DNA from: Mya arenaria | Lineage: Eukaryota; Mollusca; Bivalvia; Myida; Myidae | DNA: 64,000 bases | Direction of reading: 5' to 3' | NCBI RefSeq assembly: GCF_026914265.1 | Contig: NC_069129.1 | Span: 19,143,945-19,207,944 of the forward strand | Shown here: one piece after another, positions 48,591 through 61,599 of the stretch | Layout: each line of letters opens with the position of its first letter | How positions within the stretch are numbered: the first letter of the stretch is position 1 | The notes under the pieces: model-generated | Seen by the model: the letters and a program-made list of their open reading frames with translations, nothing else | Told to the model about the DNA's origin: nothing | The model's database searches: none | Translations under genes and position numbers: made by a program

Positions 48591-51500
48591 GCAAACTAAT
48601 TTATACGATTACTTATTCTCATTATATATGTACGGATTGTACTTCTCCACCATGGCATCTTGCTTGTATGTTTAATCGTATCAAAGTGGTAAAAGTGTTT
48701 TTACAGTACAATCGTTTTTTTGTGGACTGAACATGTTTGTACTCTGCAGCTGAAAAAGGTAATATCAAACTCGTAAAACTCCTCTTAGAAGTAGGAATAT
48801 ATGATGGATGTGTGTTATGCACAAATGCCTTATATTGGATTGTTAAAATACAAGGACATATGGTTCCTGAACATAAATCAATGAACGTTATTTTCAATGA
48901 CTGGAGTGAATTGTCATGTAAATCTGCCTAACATGCAGCTATTCGAAAAATCACATCAACGTTGTTCGAGAGTTGCTGAAAGACAGCAAATATTCAACGC
49001 TTCATTGTTTAGACCGAATTGGTCGTTCCCCCGGTTATCGCTGCACTTCAAAGTAAACGTACTGATATGGCGGTATTTTTGTTTGAAAGAAACACTGTGC
49101 TCATTCTATAAGAGAGCGTTCAAATGTTAGAAGACAACATGCATTTAAATTACACAGAATAAGTAAAATTAAAGAATATGAAATGCAAGGCTGCATACGG
49201 TATTGAGCACGCGATTTCGCCAATGCCAGTGGTATTAAAAATAATTATGTACCGTTCAAACCTTGACTTTAGTCGATGAGATGATGACGAGTGTTTACCT
49301 GTCCATTATGCAGCCTGTGGAAAGAACACTGAATAAATTGAGTTTTTAATGCAACAAAATGAAATGAGGTTTGAAACTCTTCTTTGCATTAATAATACAG
49401 ATGCCTTTCAATCAACGATTCACTGTAAAGCATTCGGAACCTTCATTTACTTTGCCAGTCAAAGTACAAATATAGAAAATATTTCCAAAAATGGTTATGA
49501 TATCTGCTCACACTGTCAAACAATCAAAAAGAATATGCACTCGACGCTACTGACGAAACATGGAGTAAAATAATGATTGATTTTTTTTACGTTGATATTT
49601 TAGCTATTGCAGATGAAATTGGTAGGAATATTCTTCATTATATCGTTAAGAACGGTCATTTAAAATTGCTTACCTATTTGATAGCAAATAATTGCAATGT
49701 TACCATAGGTTTTATTGCAAAGACTTACATTTTAAGAACAGTCACAAATATCATACCTATCAACATACTTGCCCAAGCGTAAACATGTTCGAAATGAATT
49801 AACGTCTGATACGTTTTTTACAAGACCACATTCAGTTCCGCAAGAAATGAAAAAGCTTTCACCGAGTGAATACTGTTTTTACCTAGTATCTCAATTCCTA
49901 ATTAGACATGGACTATTTAAAGTAGAAGACAATATCACTTTTTAGCAACACCACCTCCTCCGAAAGAAAAGTTATAATTTAGTAGACATATACCTTAAAC
50001 ATATCATTTCAAGAGAAATGTTATTTCAGTCAAATGTATTCGCTACCATTCTAGACTTTGACAACACTGGATATGTCACAAAAAACTATTTGTAATTTGT
50101 TCTAAACAACATCAAAATGCAGCACAAAAATGAGTTCAAAAGGTATGTTTTTTATGTTTTCTATATGCCAGAGACCGCGGAATAATTGCTTAGCACAAAT
50201 GTTCACGCACAAAATATCACAATTACAAGGGAATTTTAATAGCATGTTCGGTTCGTTATATGCAACAACATGTCTTAGTGTATTTGAACTTATGATTCAA
50301 TCTACAGACAAAATAATCTTATCATCGTGTGTCGACCAACAGGGATTGAATGTCTTAGAGTTAGCTATATACAGTAAGTCATTAATGTTGATGAAATTGT
50401 TCATGGACAAAGGTGTTAATACTAAAGTTTCCTCTGAGGAACTCTTACTTCGCTCATATAAGCGGAAAGATCACATTGAGAAATTACCTGTTACCTTATT
50501 AAATATAACATCTATAAACTCCACCGATCTTGTAGACTATCATTTCCTTACATATAAAAAAAAATCATAAAAATATTTAAAACAACAACAGTCACGACAA
50601 GTGGTATGCAAGGATCACTGAGTTACTTTCCCTTCTTATTAGAAATAACGTAAGTTTTCTTCAAAACCCGTTCTTTCTTCCCGAAAAAAAATGATAATTT
50701 CTACGCAAACTTCATTGACATTCACAATGAGAGTATATCGGATGTTTTTGTTTGCAAAGAAAATTCTGCAAATTTTTCTTTTATTCATTTATTGTCACTG
50801 CATGGCTTTACCAACTCGATAGAAACATGTGTGAAATATTTCGGAAGGGGTATTTTAACCTGTTCAAATATTGACCATTTTACACCATTATATCTGTCTC
50901 GTCTTTATGACACAACCAACAAAACATTTGATACTATTTTTGATAACATTGTTAAGAAACAAATCGTGTGTCCTAAGAAAAATGTAGAAACACACTTTGT
51001 GTATAATCTTGTTACAAAGTTCGACTTTTCACTTAGCAAAAACCGTAGAATGCTGTGCTTTCTACGATACATAAATATATCTCAAATGAGCGTTTATAGA
51101 ATGATGAAACAATACAAGTGTTTAAAATCAATTACCAAATATATCGTTATAACTGACAAGTTTAAACCATTCCTGAAAACCCTTAAATTTACAATGATAT
51201 ATCGGTCTTTTGAAGATCTACGGCGATCGTTCATAGAAAAAATGAAATATCTGGCCTTTCTCTTCGGGGAGATACCCTCGGAAAATGCTATTGTCTCAAT
51301 TGCTGATTTGAGCAATGGATATCAAACTTATTTCAATATGGTGGCACTAAAACGTTTCATATGCGTTCAGTGTCTGTTGATATTAAAACTACAATTAAAT
51401 AATAGAAATATAACAGTCGTTCAAGATACTTATACTGACTGTAAAGGAAAACCTATTGAGTTAACACAATTTCATAAGTACTTCATAAGAATGAGACTTT

Positions 51501-51938
51501 TGTACATATATCTACGATGATATTGAACAAGACCTTTTTAGCACAGGGTGTTTTAAGAATATGCATTGGGTAACTAAACGTTTGTATACTCATTTTTATA
51601 TTCCTGTGAAAAAGTATTTTAAAAAACTATTGTTTAGTTGGGTATACCTGCAATCTAATGACTTTAATTCATTTTTAAGAAGAAGGGTTAGTTAAGTATT
51701 TCGTAATGCAAATGATTTCAAATTATTTTCCGATAATTCATTATATAAATACAAATACAGCGATGCAATAAGATCGCTTCCACTTGTCCAGTTTTCATTT
51801 CAACATAATTGAACAATTCAATTTGAATATTATAAGAAGTTATTGCCTAATTTTGAATACATGGAGTCGTCTAAGTCCAGTGAACAAATACGCAATGTTT
51901 ATAAAAAGTTCAAGAATGCACATAACGACGAATATTAA

Positions 51939-52500
51939 TTGTTTACTTCTAAAGATAAACCAGGAAACTGTTTCAAAATACTAATGACAGACATTGTTTC
52001 ATTGTTTCAATGCCGTTTCAATGCCGCTACCAATAGGCTTCATATTCAATATTCTTTATTTCATAGAATGATCATTTATCCACTAAAAGATATCATATCG
52101 TATGTATTACTATTTGAATCGGTTGCGTCGGGTTGCATTGACGAACTCTGTAGCGTCAGTAGTGGGGCGGGCGTAAGCTTAATCTTCATCTTAAATTGGC
52201 TGGTTCATTCGCCATGCATGAAGTTTTGCAGGGTATTTCGAAACACTTCTATATCCTTCTTTTGATTAAGGAGTTATAATTGACCGTCTGTCTTTTGTCC
52301 CCTAATAAAATTATGCGAAGCTGGTTCATCGCTGTGCATGCCGGATTGATAAGATGTTGGGATATTTGGACAATCTATCGGATGTACACGCTATGTCTAT
52401 TTGGCTATTGGACCTTCCTGAAGTGTGTGCTTTGCCTTTATCCTACGTGGCTGAAGTATGCACTCTGCGTACAAGGTAGTTCATTGTGGTAAATATATGT
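51939..52500. other. 3' flank of copy 4
   Basis: Shares 'taattgtttacttctaaa' with the 3' flanks of copies 2 and 3 for a short distance, then is unrecognised. Frames at 51939-52265 and 52280-52492 have no motif. Confidence 0.4.
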
Positions 52501-53640
52501 TCCAAGTATGTCCCTATACTTTTTTTACTAGTGCATCAACCAGTAGGCAGAGGTCAATATATTATGTTCGGCTTCGGACTGGTATATTCCTTTTAGTATA
52601 AGACGACAATCAGTGGGCGGAGGTCACTATAATGTTTTGCTCAGAAATATCATGTTCCTATTATGTGTTTACTTGGGCGACAACCAGAAGGCAGAGGTCA
52701 TTATTTATGGACTAGTACATCCAAATTGGTGTCTCTTTAAGAGAAAACCAGAAGGCAAAGGTCAATTGATGTTCAGCTTATGCCATCGCATTTCACTATC
52801 ATTGGCCAATGGGCGACAACCAGTAAGTGTATGTTTAGCTTAGGCCATCGCATTTCACTATCATTGGCCAATGGGCGACAACCAGTAAGTGTATGTTGAG
52901 CTTAGGCCATCGCATTTCACTACCATTGGCCAATGGGCGACAACCAGTAAGTGTATGTTTAGCTTAGGCCATCGCATTTCACTATCATTGGCCAATGGGC
53001 GACAACCAGAAAGTGTATGTTTAGCTTAGGCGTAGTATGTCACCACAATGTGTTTACTAGGTAGGCAACCAGTATGCGGAGGTCGCTTTATGTTCAGCCA
53101 AGGTCTAGTACGTGCCTATAAATGACGATATAAGGCGACAACTAGTAGGCGGAGATCACTTTATGTCCAGCTCAGGCCTAGTACGCCACTTTCATGTGTA
53201 CTAGGGCGACAACTTGTAGGGGAGGTCATTATATGTTCAGCTCATTCTTAATATGTAATTTCTATGTGTTTACTAGTTAGACAACCAATATGCGAAAGTC
53301 ATGCTATATGTAATTGCTATGAATGTCGTTATATGGCGACAACCAGTTGGCTGATGTCACTACATATTCAATTCATGACTAATATGGCCCTGTAATGTCA
53401 TTATAGAGGACAACCAGTAGGATGAAGTAACTATATGTTCATCACAGGACTAGTATGTCCCAGTCATGTGCCTCATTCATCAATAGCATCCACTTGCAGA
53501 ATTCTGCGAGCTAAACCTAAATTAATTCGCAATATCTTGTTTTCATTAGCATTCTTCGAGTATGCGAGTCCAAATTTTAACCCTGAGTTAAGGCATATAC
53601 ATTATAATATTAAAGTAGCATTTCAGTAGTATTTGTTACA
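52500..53640 (-). repeat. Minisatellite-bearing repeat element, inverted copy
   Basis: Reverse complement of the family at 31140-33230. It contains 'ggcgacaaccagtaggcgga', 'ggtcactatatgttcagct', and at its right end the leader 'gcgagtccaaattttaaccc' with 'tgagttaagg'. About 1.1 kb, shorter than the forward copy. Confidence 0.7.
52782..53029. repeat. Near-perfect 62-bp tandem repeat, four units
   Basis: Four units starting at 52782, 52844, 52906 and 52968, each beginning 'gccatcgcatttcacta' and containing 'aatgggcgacaaccag'. Only a few single-base differences, so this is a recent local expansion inside the older minisatellite. Confidence 0.9.
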
Positions 53641-53644
53641 AACA

Positions 53645-54145
53645 AAAGACAGTTTTTGTAAATTTCTTCTGAGCAATAATAGAAATATAAATGTACTTCA
53701 GCTGATTGTCTTTGCATTGATATTTTATCTGATTTGTAACATTATTCAGAATTATTCTAAAGACAGAAGTTGAACTAGTTAAGATTGTAGAAAGAGGCGG
53801 TTTCGGTCACAGTAGGGACAGCCTTTCTTGAATGCAGCGGTGCAATTTGAATGGTAGTGGTGTGGTAGTGCTCTTTATATATATTTATCTCCAATTTTTG
53901 CGGCCCTTACCCAATGAACAAAAAAGAAAATGTGGGAGGCCTTAATGACTACTGCCCACTGTTATATAAGAATTATAAAATTACTGAACAGTTCATGAAC
54001 GGTATTATTTCTGTTGTGAAAGAAATTCTTGATTGCTTGTAACTGTTTTATCGAGTTTATTTAGACAATTTTTATTAATGTCTTTCAGATAGAAATAAGC
54101 TTTGTAGATCAATAAGAAATATGATTGTTTTTTTTCTTTCCAATT
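53645..54145. other. No gene recognised
   Basis: AT-rich, without repeats or frames that I can support. Confidence 0.4.
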
Positions 54146-54148
54146 GCA

Positions 54149-54503
54149 ATAAAAGCTGCACTCTCACAGATTGAACGTTTTGACATTATTTATTTTTGTC
54201 TTGGAACGAGCCAAGTTTTGCGAAAATGCATAAAAACCAGTTATATTAGACCGCTGACAAACAATTAGATCGCAGATTTTTATACTTAAGTTCAAAAATT
54301 GATGTTTATTAATGCATTATTCCTAAACCGTTAGACATAAAACATTAATTTTCAAACGGAAATAGGAAAATCTGCTATCTGGTCTTTTGTCGGCAATCTT
54401 TTATCATTGGTTTACAGATATTTACGCAAAAATTTGCTCTTTCCCAGACAAAAAATAAAACAATTTGTAAAATCGGTATATCTGTGAGAGAGCAGCTTTA
54501 AGA
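54149..54503. mobile_element. MITE, family 'aagctgcactctcacaga', copy 2
   Basis: Begins 'aaaagctgcactctcacaga' and ends 'tctgtgagagagcagcttta'. Same family as 11821-12161, of similar length and AT-rich interior. Confidence 0.8.
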
Positions 54504-54779
54504 CATGTATTCATTTTGTTGATTATTTTTGTCAATTTTACTTTGTACGTGCTTTTTTGTTACAATGTTCATGGTTTAAAAATAAAGATATATTTTTTTT
54601 ATAGAGTTAGATTTCTGTGTTTGTTGTCATTATCATATCTGAGGTATATGTTGTATTATATGTACCAATGTTTTAAATAATGCATCAAATAAATCTAGTT
54701 TTACTTAAAATAAGTAGTCTATACACATGGACGATACTTGTCGACACTGGAACACGTTTAGAGACCAAAGCGTCACCAC

Positions 54780-54893
54780 CATAACAACCACCATCGTCGT
54801 CCTCCTACCCCCTCGTCTTCGTCCTCCTCCTCGTCGTCGTCGTTCTCCTCCTCCTCCTCCTCCTCCTCCTCATCATCATCATCATCGTTTAAT
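54780..54893. repeat. Trinucleotide-rich tract (CCT/CGT/CAT)
   Basis: Imperfect CTC, CGT and CAT runs produce Pro/His or Glu/Asp frames on the two strands, neither with gene support. Confidence 0.9.
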
Positions 54894-55112
54894 GGGTCAA
54901 CACAATTATCATACATTGTTACTGTTGATAAATTAGAGCATAACATATGTGACCACAGTGACTTGGAGGGAATGTGCTGAATTTTGACCTCTACAAAATT
55001 TAGTAACATTTTACCTAAAATAACCTAAAATATATTTTTTTTTCTTCAGATTCATCAAAGGGTCACTCATAACAACTATCTAGCATAAATAACTATGAAT
55101 TACGGCACTTTT

Positions 55113-55211
55113 ACAAAGTCAGAAAATCTCGATTTGTCTAAATAGAGTACTCTTTTTAGACAAATCGAGATTTCCTGACTTTTTAGACAAATCGAGATTT
55201 TCTGACTTTGT
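55113..55211. repeat. Hairpin with a third internal copy
   Basis: 'acaaagtcagaaaatctcga' at 55115 is inverted at about 55192-55211. A middle unit 'tagacaaatcgagatttcct' lies between them, so the arm occurs three times (one forward, two reversed). It can fold as an almost perfect stem. Confidence 0.8.
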
Positions 55212-55229
55212 AAATGTAATATTCATAGA

Positions 55230-56095
55230 AATAGTGTTTTTTAACCACTTTCTTTCGTATTGTTTATTACTTTCAGTGTTATCTCCCGTAGTTATCATGT
55301 GCATTTTTTTAACCCAAATTTGAGGATGTAGGTCAAGCTGAACCAAACGCATTTACATCAAATTAGAAATTTGTAGGTAAGTAGAATTATTTTCATTGTT
55401 TAAGCATATAATTTTACAAATGTGTATATCTTTAATGTAATGCAATATATTCTAAATTCGGTCAAATGGATGGAAATTGATTGCAGGAAAAGAAAGCGGA
55501 AGTGAAATTTGTCAGTCTGACATTGAAAATGTAAACAGAAACAAAATCCAGCAGATATTCTCTTTTTTGCATACTTATGATGACTGAAAAAGGACATAAG
55601 CAATTTTTCATCATCTCACCGCAGCCAACTATCAGTACAATTATTGATGGATTTTACGAATTAATTTTGAGTTGCAGTTTAACTGTCTTTTTAGCTATGT
55701 TGAAGATGAATTTAAAGTTGTAGATGAACTTTTTAGGCAATGTTGATTTATGTGCATAACATACCATCTCATGAGGTTCAGGTGAATTGAAATAAATTTC
55801 TGTTATGATGAAGATGATCATGATGATTATGAAAATAATAGACTAATGCAATTGGGGGATACATATTTTTAAATAGAATTAGAGAACAATACTGTAAAAG
55901 CCAGGGCCATATTAATGACTGTAGCTGCAAGCTGCTTTTTGAGTATGCATGACACTCAGACTACCAGGAACTTTCTTTGGCATGCAATATTGTGTACATG
56001 TTGATCAGCCGGGCCATCATCCCAACAATACACAGTTAAAGATTTGTATTTCTGTAAATACATATTTTAGAACATTATGATCAAATGTAAAATTT
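55230..56095. other. No gene assigned
   Basis: Could hold upstream exons of the gene at 56099. An acceptor-like 'gattgcag' near 55487 is followed by a short charged frame, but nothing connects it. Confidence 0.35.
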
Positions 56096-56098
56096 CAG

Positions 56099-57665
56099 GT
56101 AAAGCACCTGCTGTACATAGAACAACAATCCATTACAGCTTTGACTATGCCGAGCAGGTCTTCTACCCATACTGGGCACAGCAAGAGGGCCCTGCTTTGA
56201 AGTGTTCTGTAAATCATATGGTAAATTTTATTTATAAATTGAGTGGTTAATACAGTTTTGCCATCTGAGTAAATGGGAAAATGGAAAACCTTTATATTTT
56301 GTAGATTCACTGAAAAAACAGAGAAGTGCTCACATTTGCTCTGCGGCGCTCTTGTTTAAATATTTTATATCACCTTTATTCAAAGTTCTTACTTGAACAT
56401 AAAATTAAAGTGTAAATACATATATATATATATATACAACTTTTCCATTTCAAAGTGTTGTTTTTTTCAGGTTCACAGATATTTATCTCAGTGATGGAGG
56501 GTTTAGCTGTTATGTGGCCAATGGTGTGGTACCTCATTTTCAACATCATCCATATTAAGAAGAACCTGCATACCTGCACATTGACAACTGTGTTGGGCGG
56601 AACAAAAACAATGCAGTCATTGAGTATGATTGACAAAAACAGTGTTGAAGTACATCACTTATGCACTGCATATTGACACATGAGATCATTAGAATAACAA
56701 AACAATGTAACATTGATTATATTTTCAATACAAGTAATCAGAAATCTCAAAATATTCATTTATCTTATAAAAATAGTTCTGGCTAAAATCTGTTCTCTTA
56801 CTTTTCTAAATGTCATGGATTGAAGGTAATCAGTTCAATAAATTGTATGTAATTCTATGTTTAAGGGTCTGATGTATTCTGAAGGGGCTACATAGAGAAA
56901 TAGCATTTACTTAAACGGGAGCGGGTGAAATAAAGTTATGTCCTGTCTGAGATTTGGTCTGTTGAAGGTAAGTTGTAAGAATGTTGTTGTTTTTTTTGTT
57001 TTTTTTAATTTTGGTGCTTTAAATGTTGATTTAAAGCCATATTTAAGGATTTTGTATATAAAAGTATTGAAGTTTGGTACTTTACTTAAACACTGAAGTT
57101 GGTTATAATACCTTATTATGTAAAAGAAAGCTTGTGTTAAAACAATAGGTATAATATCATAATATAAACAACATGTTTATTTAGTTAGACCAAATGGAGG
57201 CAGCACACATCCTTTGTGGATTGATGACCTTGGCAAACTGGTTATATTCTTTGACTGGTTGGAGTACACCAAGAGACCCCTGAAGTCCATTCCAAACTTG
57301 AGGAAATATCATCACTTCAGGTATAACAAAAGTATAATAGACAGTATCACTGCCTGTGTATGTAATTCTATGAACAGAAGTCCAAAATAATTTTAGACAT
57401 TATTTTCATTTTATTCAGATGTGAGTTTTGATGTTCAAGTTCATTTGGACAATTTATTCCAAACACTAAGTATTGTACATATGAACATTATTTTGCAGAA
57501 CTTCAGCTGACAACCCAGTGAGTGAATTCATGAGAGAGCATGCCAAGGACAGTGAGATTGATGTTAAAATCGACAACCCCACAACAATGGCTTTTCCATG
57601 GAGAGTACCCTGAACGCATCCAACTAAAAGGACTTGATGCAAAAAGGCTCTGGTCCCTTAAATAA
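56099..57665 (+). pseudogene. Broken multi-exon gene of the DUF7869 type
   Basis: Four exon-like pieces with splice signals. 56099-56220 carries 'IHYSFDYAEQVFYPYWAQQE'; 56471 to about 56640 has 'AYLHIDNCVGRNKNNAVIEY' after a TAA; 57185-57320 has 'DWLEYTKRPLKSIPNLRKYH' and 'HFR'; 57499-57665 has 'ADNPVSEFMREHAKDSE' and, after a one-base shift, 'YPERIQLKGLDAKRLWSLK'. The HIDNC-GRNKNN, KYHHFR and GLDAKR blocks in this order match uncharacterised animal proteins I recall as carrying DUF7869, related to transposon-derived genes. The phase-2 junction of the last two exons matches. A stop and two frame problems make it a pseudogene. Function unknown. Confidence 0.7.
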
Positions 57666-57669
57666 GTGA

Positions 57670-58150
57670 AAAAACTTTTCAGTATACTGATATGTGATCT
57701 TTATAAACTAATTCTAAGATTTGAGAATGATCCATTACTGAGCTGATGAAAACGTGTATCAATTTTTTATTGACAATTATTTATTTAATAGAAACATGTT
57801 TATGTGAAATAAGGCTACCAGTGATTTCGAGTGATAAACTACATGGTTTTAGCAAATGAGTGATAGAAGTGATAGAACTTTTACCTATGAATAAGCATGA
57901 GAATATCATTCGTCATGTACTAAGTGGCCATTTGCTACTACATAATGACGTGTACATGCTAAGTAGTTAGTATGTTAAATAAATTGTTTTCATTTTGTAA
58001 ATGTGCCCATTTATTAACTGATCTTAATATACAATAGTGTAATTGTGTAGTATTGTTATGTTTATTAACCACCATTTCATGTGAGCAATGAATAACTATA
58101 CAAAAATTTGAGGTAAATTGGTAAAGTTGGTGTGATCATAATCCTGTTTG
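57670..58150. other. No gene recognised
   Basis: AT-rich 3' flank of the broken gene. Confidence 0.4.
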
Positions 58151-58156
58151 TGGCCT

Positions 58157-58170
58157 GTTGCCATGGTAAC
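58157..58170. promoter_or_regulatory. RFX X-box palindrome, site 1
   Basis: GTTGCCATGGTAAC fits the X-box consensus GTNRCC-N2-RGYAAC bound by RFX factors. An identical site lies 335 bp downstream. Whether either acts on a gene here is unknown. Confidence 0.4.
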
Positions 58171-58491
58171 CAGGATAAAAAACAAACCCTTAAAGACCAT
58201 TCAAATAAGATAAATTGTAGTAAATTACAGTAGTAACATACTTTAACCTCTAGATATACATTGGTTTGTATAAGGTGCAAGTTCCAACCTAATATTGTGA
58301 AAATTTTCCAATAAACTACGGTACTTGGCGAACAGTTTTTATTTATTCTGACATTTGTCAAATACATTAACCAGGTACAGTAAGGTTTGAGGATATCAAT
58401 TAACAAATCAATTATTATTGAATGCTTCAGATGACATTTATTGTATATTTAAATGCAAATTTAACCCCAAAACGCCTTTTTTTCAATAATG

Positions 58492-58505
58492 GTTGCCATG
58501 GTAAC
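58492..58505. promoter_or_regulatory. RFX X-box palindrome, site 2
   Basis: Second GTTGCCATGGTAAC, identical to the site at 58157-58170. No start codon of a recognised gene is close by. Confidence 0.4.
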
Positions 58506-58519
58506 CAATTAATTTTCAT

Positions 58520-59460
58520 TTATTTTCTCAATAATAATTGAGAATGGTTTTGAAAATATGTTGTTGTCGTTATAATGTGGGAATTGTGTATATTGTAGTA
58601 ATGCATATTTATTGCATCTGTGAATACAAATGTTTCAATAAATTCTTGAACTTCACCGAACTTCCAGCTGTTTCTTAAACAAGTGCCCTTCTAGTATTTG
58701 TCATAATTTCGTTAAAAATAGGAATTTTTGAATTTTCTCTTCAGTACTTTTATCCAAAAGAATAGGACTGTCAGAAATTACTCATATCTTATTCTCGCCC
58801 AAAAAGTGGTTTCGGGCAGAAAATCCCCTGACTGGTCATATTATGTTAACCAGTGTTCAGTTAAAGTTAAACGCGAGCAAATTGAAACATTTCTTCGCCA
58901 TCCACGGGCGTACACAGAGGAGCAAAAACTTTTATGCAAGATTTGACGTTATATGGGGACGCCCCTTTCGCCAAAACGGAACTTGATGGTCTCGGAATGT
59001 GGCGTGTAGTGTATGGGAAGGGGAGTTAACTATAAAAATATTGGTTTATTTTAGTTCAAAGGTGCATTACATATACAAAAATGCATAACATGTTTATTAC
59101 GGTGATAGTGATGCATTAACGCGATCATGGGCGCAACTGACTTGTGATAATATTCAATATTCATGATAACCTTAAGAACATTACAGTTATTTGTACGTGG
59201 TACAGTGTTCATATATAACAGTATTCAGGAAGTGTCAAATTAGGAAAAAAAAACAATGAGCATAAATCATAAACGCATCAATTTAATTTGAACTCGTGTA
59301 AATAAAGAAGCGTTTTTTGGTCTTGTACAATTATATCGTACTCTTTATATATCAATGCACTAAAAATGGCCCAAGATATCGATTACCAATTGGTGTAACA
59401 TCAGCCAATGTTATATAAAACCAAAACTTAATAACGTTCACAATGCCATAAATTTTTACA
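58520..59460. other. No gene assigned
   Basis: A 72-codon frame at 58728-58946 contains 'SPDWSYYVNQCSVKVKREQ' and 'FLRHPRAYTEEQKLLCKI'. It looks protein-like, but I do not recognise it and see no flanking exons. Otherwise AT-rich. Confidence 0.35.
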
Positions 59461-59468
59461 TTGTAATG

Positions 59469-60058
59469 TATTGTATGATAGCTCTCCATAAAACCGGAGG
59501 AGCCGTGTTGCCTTTTACCGAGGTAAACTCCAAAAAGTCCATCAGCGAATTTCACTAGGGAACCAAAACCTTTGTAAAAACACAATGTAGCCGGACTCAA
59601 AAATATATAAAACGGATGAAGCAATGTTTGTAAAAATGCTACCATTAACATGTTTTTGGTCTGTATAGTTCCTACTAGAATGTAACGAATAATGTGTAAC
59701 AAATGTTTAGACTATATGCGAAGAATGCGCTCAGGTATACCCGACGGTCTAAGGAACTGGTTATGCTTTTAGAAAATATCTGTTTAAATTTGCAGATGGT
59801 GCATCGCCTGTAGTTTGTGCAGACAAACGTTGAAATGGGTTTCATAGAAATCAAAGGCCATTGGAATAGCATAAGCTTCAATCATTGGAATTGCCGAAAC
59901 ATCACATGAACTTAGTTGAAGTATTTATGCTGCAAAATTGGGATAAAGCTAACATGAATGCATATCAGGGGCGTCAACCGTCTGGCTAAGCTGTGTAGTA
60001 TTACCTGCCACACTATTGCCTTTGGCTGACAAACTTCGGAAAAGCAGAAATAGTGTTT
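59469..60058 (+). pseudogene. HEPN-STAND-ankyrin family copy 5, HEPN fragment
   Basis: 59469-59600 is a relic of exon 1 ('IALHKTGGAVLPFTE', then a stop and frame changes). 59796-60058 is a relic of exon 2: 'LPKHHMNLVEVFMLQNWDK', then frame change and 'LPLADKLRKSRN', breaking off inside the HEPN motif. The first intron has shrunk to about 200 bp. No NTPase or ankyrin exon follows on this strand. Useful as an outgroup: it has TTG where copy 3 has the TGA at 35812. Confidence 0.8.
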
Positions 60059-60059
60059 T

Positions 60060-61598
60060 TTATATATTGATCGGAGCCCGATTCTAAGCTAGAGGTTACT
60101 TTGACTAACTGACCTCAAAATCAAAAGGCTCTATCTGCTGGGCATGACCAACCTGCTTACAAATCATACTAACCCTAGGTCTAAGCGTTCTTCAGATATT
60201 GACCGGAAACCGTTTGGACGGACGGATGAACGGACACACTCTTTGGGGCATAAACATCCCAGGTTCTTTAACACTAACGGTTAGGATATTAAGTTTTTAT
60301 GTTTTAAGTTATGTGTTAAGTGTGACACAAGCTTTGGGAGAATAACGAAAATTCTATACTCTTCCAATCAGGGGTATGATAATACAAACTGAGCTGGAAC
60401 TATTTAAACATTGTTCACAAATGTTCATGGTCAAATGAAAAAAAAATACAACAAAAGTTTGAACATAAGTTATGTGTATAACATAAATTAATGTACATGT
60501 ATTATTACAGATATTATTAAGTTATTATATCATATGAACAGTGAAATACTTGACCTATGAAAATGACTTAAGTTAGTAAATGACTCAAGATGTTTTATGA
60601 ATACCAGCCCCGGGGCATGTATGTGAAAATGAATTGAAAGTAATGATAACAAGTAAAATGGGTTTTTTTATTATCAAAAATGAGCACTTATGAAATGTAA
60701 AATAAAGTCCACATAATTATATACTCGGGAATTTGCTAGAATACAATGGTCTGAATAACAAACTGAGCTGTAATTAGAGGAATGCAAGAAGTAAAACAGG
60801 GCCCATATTACAGAAGGATCTTAAGTATATTTTAAATATTTCCAATAAATTAGAAAAAAAACGATACATTTCCAAAATAATATTAGTCCGTTTAGTAATG
60901 TAAACTTATCGAAATGTTTGTATATCCAAACGACTTATCGTAACCTTTTTGATATATTTTTTGGATAAAATAATGCAATTATTGTTATAACACACACGCC
61001 ATAAAACTGTTCGATTAGTCCAAGTATAGCGCGCACAAAGTCACTACGATAATTATGTGTTTGCATATCACGTGAATTTCTTAATACGAAGAAAACCAAA
61101 TTGCATTATGTTTGTCGTATTATGCCCGGGAAAAATAGACTGACAGCGCGAAATAGATATAAAAATACATTCTGCTTTAAAACAGGATCGGGCAACGGCG
61201 AAACTATATTTTAACATATAATTAATATCATAAAAAATGAGCATTAACAATTATTACTTTTCTCGCACGTTATATGTTAAAGGAATACCCAACGGAGTAT
61301 TGATGTTAAATCGTATATCCGAAAGTTAACAGAGACATGTTAGTATAACAATACTGACAAGAAAACAAAAATATAAGAAAAGAAAGAGTTATTAACTCTT
61401 GACTTTAACTCCTATACAATACAGTTTTTCGTACATAGTACAAAGTACATAGTTAAATTGATAAAATTTTGATCACATACCATTACGTATGAAATACATA
61501 ATCACGACATGATATGAAAATCATATACTAACACATGTACATTCATTACTATTAATTCCAATATTGGCCTTAGTTGCATATAACAATCATTAGAACAT
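60060..61598. other. No gene recognised
   Basis: AT-rich; the frame at 61068-61250 (-) has no motif. Lies between a truncated family copy and the inverted edge copy. Confidence 0.45.
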
Positions 61599-61599
61599 A

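Larger units (their letters stand above)
46109..51938 (+). pseudogene. HEPN-STAND-ankyrin family copy 4, heavily decayed and interrupted
   Basis: Exon 1 starts at 46109 ('MANVKVKDLPKEED', 'KYVSCIVALHKT') and breaks off near 46195. The next 2.4 kb holds a Helitron relic and unidentified DNA. Ankyrin sequence resumes at about 48595 ('CMFNRIKVVKVFLQYNR') and runs, with many stops and frame changes, to 51938 ('NDEY' stop). HEPN exon 2 and the whole NTPase exon are gone. The best open pieces are 50130-50570 ('GLNVLELAIYSKSLMLMKLF') and 50792-51520 ('SLHGFTNSIETCVKYFGRGI'). It is the oldest-looking of the long copies. Confidence 0.85.

Noticed and set aside
58728-58946. 72-codon frame as a gene
   Set aside because: Looks protein-like but unrecognised and without neighbouring exons; kept only as a note.
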